From: Chitinophaga varians
Lineage (GTDB): Bacteria > Bacteroidota > Bacteroidia > Chitinophagales > Chitinophagaceae
Assembly (NCBI RefSeq): GCF_012641275.1
Contig: NZ_JABAIA010000003.1
Coordinates: 1-64,000 of the forward strand
DNA: 64,000 bases
Direction of reading: 5' to 3'
A model generated the notes under the pieces. That model saw nothing but the letters and a program-made list of their open reading frames with translations. It was not told where the DNA came from and did no database searches. Positions within the stretch are counted from its first letter, which is position 1; the number at the start of each line of letters is the position of its first letter. A program made the translations under genes and the position numbers. Shown here piece after piece: positions 59,140-64,000 of the stretch.

Positions 59140-59218
59140 CCGCAGGATCGCGCGGCCTGCGGAGAAATTCCTTTCCATTAGAAAAACAAAGTCACTGTTC
59201 CCGCAGGGTCACCTGCGG
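59140..59218. repeat. Two CCGCAGG-N-CCTGCGG hairpins in the fecR-susC gap
   Basis: CCGCAGG and CCTGCGG pair at 59140-59162 (nine-base loop) and again at 59201-59218 (loop GTCA). Both lie in the 219-bp leader between fecR and the STN-SusC gene. They could be attenuators or mRNA stabilisers, or part of a small repeat. Confidence 0.6.
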
Positions 59219-59296
59219 CGATTGGGAATTCGGATAGTTTTTTTCTGGTTAAAAAATGATGTTGCTAAATCTGTTTGTTGTTTAAAACGTGATGAC

Positions 59297-60265
59297 TCAT
59301 TTTGGTTGAATAATAATCCGGTTACCATCTTTGCTGACATCGGCTTCCAGCATGCCTGAGAGCGATTTGCACAGGCTCTGTGCATCTGTTATCAGCATGC
59401 GGCCGCTGATGCTGGTGTTGCGGAATTTGTGCGGTTGCAGTACATTGACTTCATACCCATAGTTGAGCTGCAGTAATTCCTTCAGCTCTTCCACGGTGGT
59501 GTTTTCAAATTTGTAATCCCCATCTTTCCAGGCGGCGAACAGCTGTGCGTTGACGCTGTCCATCTGCAGGGCGTTGTTGACTACCGTTGCTCTCTGTCCC
59601 GGCCGGACCAGCATCTCCTGCTCATGCGTGCTGGCTTTTACCATGCCGGTATTTACTATTACGTTGGTGTTGTGTTGATCATTGTTCACTGTAAATGAGG
59701 TACCTAATACCGTAACGTCTATACCGGACGTATGTATTTTGAAAGGCGTTGCTGTATTTTTTACTACTTCAAAATAACCGCTGCCATCCAGCCACAGTTC
59801 CCGCAGTCCGTCTTTCACCTTACGATAACGGAGAAGGCTGCCCGGTTTTATCCAGATGCGCGTGCTGTCGGGCAACAGCAGTTGCTGTACCGTTGACTGC
59901 TGCGATACCAGGGTGATGAACGGCGCCTGTTTCGGGGACCGTGTCAACACATAGGCGGCAATACCGCCGGCTGCCACCAGCACCAATACGGCTGCTGCAT
60001 ACTTCAGCCGGTGGAGGCGTCGTACCGGCACAGGTGCCTGCAGCTGATCAGCTATCTGCTGCCAGCGATGGTCAGTCTCATCCCTGGTCACAGCTGATAC
60101 CCGCTGCTGGTCCAATATGTCCTTGACCTGGAAATACAGCTCACGGTTGCCGGGTGCTGCATCCAGCCAGGCGGCCACCTCAGCGGTTTCTGCAGGACTG
60201 GCCTGGCCATCGATAAACTTTATTAATATCGTATAATCCAACCTGTTAGTATTATTAGGTGCCAT
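59297..60265 (-). CDS. FecR-family anti-sigma factor
   Basis: 322 residues. N-terminal cytoplasmic part, a membrane helix (LKYAAAVLVLVAAGGIAAYVL, about 87-107), and the periplasmic FecR domain (FITLVSQQSTVQQLLLPDSTRIWIKPGSLLRY, VTVLGTSFTVNNDQ), then VEELKELLQLNYGYEV near the end. It pairs with the ECF sigma gene upstream and the STN-SusC receptor downstream. Confidence 0.93.
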   Translation of the reverse strand: MAPNNTNRLDYTILIKFIDGQASPAETAEVAAWLDAAPGNRELYFQVKDILDQQRVSAVTRDETDHRWQQIADQLQAPVPVRRLHRLKYAAAVLVLVAAGGIAAYVLTRSPKQAPFITLVSQQSTVQQLLLPDSTRIWIKPGSLLRYRKVKDGLRELWLDGSGYFEVVKNTATPFKIHTSGIDVTVLGTSFTVNNDQHNTNVIVNTGMVKASTHEQEMLVRPGQRATVVNNALQMDSVNAQLFAAWKDGDYKFENTTVEELKELLQLNYGYEVNVLQPHKFRNTSISGRMLITDAQSLCKSLSGMLEADVSKDGNRIIIQPK

Positions 60266-60328
60266 TTCATATTATTTAGACGAGAAAGGAATAGGAACTA
60301 CGTACAGATTTTGGAAATTTTTTTTCTT

Positions 60329-60500
60329 AGCCCAGGGCTTCAGCCCTGGGTGACGATTAGTTCTGGTTTTAGGATACTGGTTCCATAACTTTTGGTATTA
60401 ATCTCCTCTGCAGCATAAAAGATTTAACACCGCCAGTTATGGACAAGCTCTATGAAACAGTCTGAAAACAAATCGTAGCCCAGGGCTTCAGCCCTGGGAC
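60329..60500. repeat. Pair of REP-like palindromes CCCAGGGCTTCAGCCCTGGG
   Basis: Two copies of the 20-bp palindrome, at 60331-60350 and 60479-60498, each preceded by TAG (a 23-bp exact match). CCATAACT (60383-60390) and AGTTATGG (60435-60442) between them can also pair. They lie between the ECF sigma and fecR genes, which are normally closer. Confidence 0.75.
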
Positions 60501-60522
60501 GGGAATATAATATATATCCATT

Positions 60523-61116
60523 TTAAAAAAGAGCAATCGCAAAGAGGAAAATGCTGGTTTTGCGTATGAGGGCACGCAGTTGTTTAATGGCTTTATACAG
60601 TTGTGTCTCCACGGTACGGGTGGAGATGCCCATTGTTGCTGATATTTCGCCTGTTTTAAGGCCCTGTTCATAGCGTAGCCTGACCACCTCGCGGCATTTG
60701 GGCGGCAGTGCTTCTATGGCCTGCCAGACGCTGGCAGCCAGGTTATCTTGTTGAAGCAGGCTTTGCCGCGGCCCGTCCGGATTGAAATAGTCCAGCTCTG
60801 CTTCACTCAGCCCCGGAATTGTGGCATTGATATAACGTTGATGGATAGCTTCCCGCCTGATATGATCGAGGCAACCGTTATGTACGCTGCGGAAAAGATA
60901 TGCCTTGATGCTGGAATTGATATGTAGGGAAGGGCCTTTTTTGTGCAGTTGAATGAATACGTCCTGGATAATATCTTCTGCTGTTTCGCGGGTCACGTAT
61001 TTACAGGCATACGACAGCAACAGGGCATAACACGCTTTAAAAAGAGGCTCAAGCGCTGCTGCATCCTGCGGTACCGAAGTACCGGTCTGACGTATCTCAT
61101 CTACAGGATCACCCAT
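60523..61116 (-). CDS. ECF RNA polymerase sigma factor (FecI-like)
   Basis: 197 residues. Region 2 (LFKACYALLLSYACKYVTRETAEDIIQDVFIQLHKK) and region 4 (LPPKCREVVRLRYEQGLKTGEISATMGISTRTVETQLYKAIKQLRALIRK) are both clear. It begins the minus-strand sigma/FecR/SusC/SusD locus. The flavoprotein gene lies 86 bp upstream on the same strand, with no obvious terminator between. Confidence 0.93.
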   Translation of the reverse strand: MGDPVDEIRQTGTSVPQDAAALEPLFKACYALLLSYACKYVTRETAEDIIQDVFIQLHKKGPSLHINSSIKAYLFRSVHNGCLDHIRREAIHQRYINATIPGLSEAELDYFNPDGPRQSLLQQDNLAASVWQAIEALPPKCREVVRLRYEQGLKTGEISATMGISTRTVETQLYKAIKQLRALIRKTSIFLFAIALF

Positions 61117-61202
61117 AGCTCATTAAAGGTATTTTGAACAATTATCCACGATCAAGATAATGACAATAATAATAAAATACAAACGTGTTGAGCGGGTGAT
61201 AT

Positions 61203-62654
61203 TTAATGTTCGCAAAGCAGTTGTTTATCCCATAACTGCAGTATCATGGGAATGGCCATGTCAGGAGGAACGAGCTGTTTCCACCGGAGTATCAGCTGCC
61301 CGAACGTTTCGCTTTCCTGCGCGATCTGTATTAAAGGGAGGATGTCGTGGTTGCCAAGGAATGCCACTTCCTGGCCGAGGTTGGGGTGATAGAGGGCGGT
61401 TTTCTGTTCCACGCAATCGTTGATCACGCAGAGGGTTTGCCGGTAGGAAATAGCGGGGGAGAGAGACAGTTTTTTATGCCACAGTTGTTGCAGTGTGTCC
61501 TGTATGTTAATTTTTTTAGGGGGAGATGATGCCGGTGGATGATAGGCGGTGAGAGACTGCTCTACCTTCGCGGTAAAGGGAGATACAGAGTGGCCGCCCA
61601 CGGGAGGCGCTGTCCTTTTTTTCCAGAAGGGGTGGGTGTTTGCCGGCCATGCTTCTGCGTAATACCGGCTGGTCCACTGCATATGGTTTACAACGGAAGC
61701 GGCTAAACGGCTTTCGAAAAATTCCTGTGCTATGGCCGGTGTGTTTTTCCGGAAGATGGTATGAATGGCAATGACCGCCTGTAAAGAGATACGCATCGCC
61801 TTTTCCACCCCGGAGGAGGAAAGCGGATCGATGGCGAAGGCGGCTTCTCCCAGTTGTATACGGTTGTGGTGCCATGGCCTGTGGTGAACATAGCTGAATA
61901 GATGGCAGCTTTGCAGAGATGATAATGGTCCTTTTTCCGCAGCATGCCGGAACAGTTGCGTAGTGGAAAGCAAATGAAGATAATGGGAAAGAATTGATTG
62001 TTGCCTGACAAATGGTGGGTCGGTGAAAGCGAGTATTCTGTATTGACCGTCATATAAAGGAGCACCCCACAGCCAACCGTCGGGGACAGCTTCCACACAG
62101 GTGGACCGGGGCATGTCATCAGCCCGGACGTAAGCCCATATCCCTACCATCGGCGGCGCGGTCTGCCAGCGTTGTTGTTGCTGAATGCCTTTTCTGCCGC
62201 GTGCGTCCAGAAGAAACACGGCGGAAAGTGTTTGCAGCCCTTCCGGTCCACGGACGCTCACCTGCCAGGTATCGCCATGACGGACGCTCTGCTCATATTT
62301 CACTGGCTGATACAATACCAGTCCTCTGGCAACGGCGAGGTCCAGCAATCCCTTGTCCAGCCGGCCGCGGTCTGTCATTACGCTGTGGCCGCGGGGTAGC
62401 AGATCTGCATGTTGCTGCTGCCAGATCACGTGTGCGGGCAGCTGATGCAGACAATGGGCTTTCTGCAACAACGGCGTGGCGTCAAGGTAGTCAAATATGT
62501 TCCGGATGCCGGGCGACAGGGATTCGCCTATTTGCGGCCGCGGAAACTGTTCGCGTTCCACCATGGCCACACGATAGCCCAGCGATAACAGGCGCAGCGC
62601 GGCACAGGTCCCGGCGGGGCCAGCGCCAACTATCAGGATATCGTAAGTGTCCAT
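61203..62654 (-). CDS. FAD-dependent monooxygenase/halogenase-like flavoprotein
   Basis: 483 residues from the ATG at 62654 (MDTYDILIVGAGPAG), which places the FAD-binding GAGPAG motif at residues 10-15; the longer open frame upstream overlaps the preceding gene and does not fit. The IGESLSPG motif near 43-50 is typical of flavin halogenases, geranylgeranyl-reductase-like enzymes and QhpG. The usual GDAAxxxDPL motif is GEAAFAIDPLSSSG here, with Asp replaced by Glu. It starts 19 bp after the radical SAM gene's stop, so the two are one transcript; by analogy with QhpG it might oxidise a residue of a peptide or protein. That function is inference. Confidence 0.82.
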   Translation of the reverse strand: MDTYDILIVGAGPAGTCAALRLLSLGYRVAMVEREQFPRPQIGESLSPGIRNIFDYLDATPLLQKAHCLHQLPAHVIWQQQHADLLPRGHSVMTDRGRLDKGLLDLAVARGLVLYQPVKYEQSVRHGDTWQVSVRGPEGLQTLSAVFLLDARGRKGIQQQQRWQTAPPMVGIWAYVRADDMPRSTCVEAVPDGWLWGAPLYDGQYRILAFTDPPFVRQQSILSHYLHLLSTTQLFRHAAEKGPLSSLQSCHLFSYVHHRPWHHNRIQLGEAAFAIDPLSSSGVEKAMRISLQAVIAIHTIFRKNTPAIAQEFFESRLAASVVNHMQWTSRYYAEAWPANTHPFWKKRTAPPVGGHSVSPFTAKVEQSLTAYHPPASSPPKKINIQDTLQQLWHKKLSLSPAISYRQTLCVINDCVEQKTALYHPNLGQEVAFLGNHDILPLIQIAQESETFGQLILRWKQLVPPDMAIPMILQLWDKQLLCEH

Positions 62655-62673
62655 GGTGATAAAAGGTAAACTG

Positions 62674-63972
62674 TTACTGGTACCATTGTGGCGCCAGGCG
62701 GTTGATTCTTTCGTGTGCCTGTATGGTGTAGTGCAACCATCCGCGGATATAGTCACAGGCATGCCTGCCTTTTTCCAGCACTTCGTGATGACAGCCGCCG
62801 CCACAAAGGTATTGCGCCCAGCAGCTGTTACAGGGCGACTGCTGATGCACATGCCTGGAGGCCAGCCAGTTGTTCTGCTGGTCAGCATTTACGCCATCGT
62901 AAATATTGCCCATGCTGCCGGCTTCTTCGTTCACAAAACGATGACAGGCATACAGTCCGCCATCGGCAGATACGCCCATGTACCCGGCGCCGGCGCCGCA
63001 GGGATAGGGGCGGTGCGTGCCTTTGGCAATTTCTTTCAGTGCGTTCACCATATTGAGGAAGGGAAAGCGCTTGCCCTGGATGATATGTTGTTCGAACAAC
63101 AATCCGCAGGCGATCATCTCTTCCAGCATCCTTTCCAGGTCTTGCCTGGTCATTTCATCTTTGCCGTTGGAAGAGCGTAATAACGGGGAGAAGCCTACGC
63201 TGTGAAACCCCATATCGATGAATGCCTGTAACATGTCTGTCAGCTGATGCTGTGCCGGTGTGACGGTCACCCTGGCAGATACCTGCATCTTTCGCTGTTG
63301 CCGGAGCAGGGGCTCTATCTTTTCTATGATACGTTCGTAAGAACCGGCGCCGTTTTTCATGGGCCTTTGCCGGTCATGTACGGCACCGATGCCGTCCAGA
63401 CTAACGGTGACGGCAAAACGATGTTCTTCAAAGAAATCGGCGTCGTCAGGTTTCAGCAGCGTGCCGTTGGTGGTCAATGAAAAGTTGACCTGTATGCCTT
63501 TTTCCGCTGCGGCTGCCAGTGCGTAAAGTGTGGTTTCCCGCAGGGCTTTCCGGTTGATCAGCGGCTCACCGCCCAGAAAGGTGACCTGTACTTTGTCGCC
63601 GGGCACACAGCCTTGCAGCAACAGATCGATCGATTGTCTGGCGGTGGCCATGTCCATATTTTTCGCGGGCCCGCCAAAGTCGCCCTGATCGGCGTAGCAG
63701 TAGGTGCAGCCCATGTTGCATTTCTGCGCGATAGCCAAAGAGAGCGCATATACGCCCGGGCTCTTTAACGGAGTATCGTCTATGAACGGGGAGGTGTCAA
63801 TACCCATGGACACCAGCTCCTGTTGAATAGCGGCTTCGTTCCGTTGGGAGATCAGATGCCTGAAGCGTTGCTCCGCAAACGGCCCTATCTTATGCAGCCT
63901 GCTGCCGTTGGTCACCAACAACTGCGTCCTGCCTCCGCCAGGCACCAGGTGGACCTGAGAAGAGCCAGGCAT
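62674..63972 (-). CDS. Radical SAM/SPASM peptide-modifying enzyme
   Basis: 432 residues. The radical SAM cluster motif is C85-N-M-G-C89-T-Y-C92, followed by ADQGDFGG, a QVTFLGGEPLIN segment and a barrel. The C-terminal SPASM region has CGAGAGYMGVSADGGLYACHRF and CNSCWAQYLCGGGCHHE, so two auxiliary iron-sulphur clusters are likely. Enzymes with this layout make thioether or carbon crosslinks in peptides; QhpD-type maturases are the closest I can name by motif. Its start (63970-63972) is inside a 9-bp inverted repeat and close to the window edge, so the substrate gene probably lies just outside. Confidence 0.9.
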   Translation of the reverse strand: MPGSSQVHLVPGGGRTQLLVTNGSRLHKIGPFAEQRFRHLISQRNEAAIQQELVSMGIDTSPFIDDTPLKSPGVYALSLAIAQKCNMGCTYCYADQGDFGGPAKNMDMATARQSIDLLLQGCVPGDKVQVTFLGGEPLINRKALRETTLYALAAAAEKGIQVNFSLTTNGTLLKPDDADFFEEHRFAVTVSLDGIGAVHDRQRPMKNGAGSYERIIEKIEPLLRQQRKMQVSARVTVTPAQHQLTDMLQAFIDMGFHSVGFSPLLRSSNGKDEMTRQDLERMLEEMIACGLLFEQHIIQGKRFPFLNMVNALKEIAKGTHRPYPCGAGAGYMGVSADGGLYACHRFVNEEAGSMGNIYDGVNADQQNNWLASRHVHQQSPCNSCWAQYLCGGGCHHEVLEKGRHACDYIRGWLHYTIQAHERINRLAPQWYQ

Positions 63973-63985
63973 GGAATGCCTGGCT
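63963..63985. repeat. Inverted repeat over the radical SAM start codon
   Basis: AGCCAGGCA (63963-63971) pairs with TGCCTGGCT (63977-63985) around TGGAA. The start codon (63970-63972) lies in the left arm and loop, so folding of the mRNA would hide it. Confidence 0.55.
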
Positions 63986-64000
63986 GCTTGTGAGGCTAAT

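Noticed and set aside
62655..62888. N-terminal extension of the flavoprotein frame
   Set aside because: It overlaps the end of the radical SAM gene and comes before the FAD motif; the ATG at 62654 is the natural start.

Overview
The window comes from a Bacteroidota chromosome, most likely Chitinophaga or a close relative in the Chitinophagaceae. I base this on tandem SusC/SusD pairs, a hybrid two-component regulator of the SusR/XynR type, two FecI/FecR/TonB-receptor loci, many lipoproteins with short signal peptides ending in Cys, and a mixed GC content. All assignments come from reading the sequence; no database search was run.

Layout. 1-170: the 3' end of an IS3-family transposase and a terminator. 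0.2-11.6 kb: an accessory, partly AT-rich stretch with two NmrA-type reductase plus AraC regulator cassettes, a Crp-type regulator with a metallo-hydrolase, and a LuxR-type two-component system. That system lies between two lipoprotein genes, and both lipoprotein promoters carry the same perfect palindrome (AATACTCCC-N2-GGGAGTATT). 11.7-36.3 kb: a complete xylan utilisation locus. It has a GH11 lipoprotein xylanase, GH43 enzymes, a double-domain esterase, a SusC-SusD-SusC-SusD-lipoprotein operon resembling xusABCDE of Prevotella, a 1373-residue hybrid sensor/regulator, a two-headed GH43 and a GH10 xylanase. Surface enzymes cut xylan, the SusC/D pairs import oligosaccharides, GH43 and CE1 enzymes remove side groups and xylose, and the hybrid regulator presumably senses the oligosaccharides.

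36.3-44.2 kb: a mixed region with a FabH-like ketosynthase divergent from a protein with a C-terminal hotdog-like domain, a TmrB-like P-loop protein, an intact class I terpene synthase, a lipoprotein and an MFS transporter. 44.3-47.5 kb: a two-gene unit coding for a sigma-like protein with two HTH regions and a protein built from two tandem DUF262 units. 47.5-53.8 kb: a roughly 1 kb gene-free stretch, then ECF sigma, FecR, a TonB receptor and a DUF4249 lipoprotein. A 57-bp promoter-like repeat occurs once in the gene-free stretch and once before fecR; the first copy is followed about 250 bp later by a strong terminator placed before the sigma gene. 53.8-61.1 kb: a second ECF sigma/FecR/SusC/SusD locus on the minus strand. 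61.2-64 kb: a flavoprotein and a radical SAM/SPASM enzyme, a pairing that resembles peptide-modification gene sets such as QhpD/QhpG; the likely substrate gene lies beyond the right edge.

The items most worth following up are the tandem-DUF262/double-HTH unit, the radical SAM/flavoprotein pair, the palindromes around the two-component system, and the promoter-repeat/terminator arrangement before the first ECF sigma gene.
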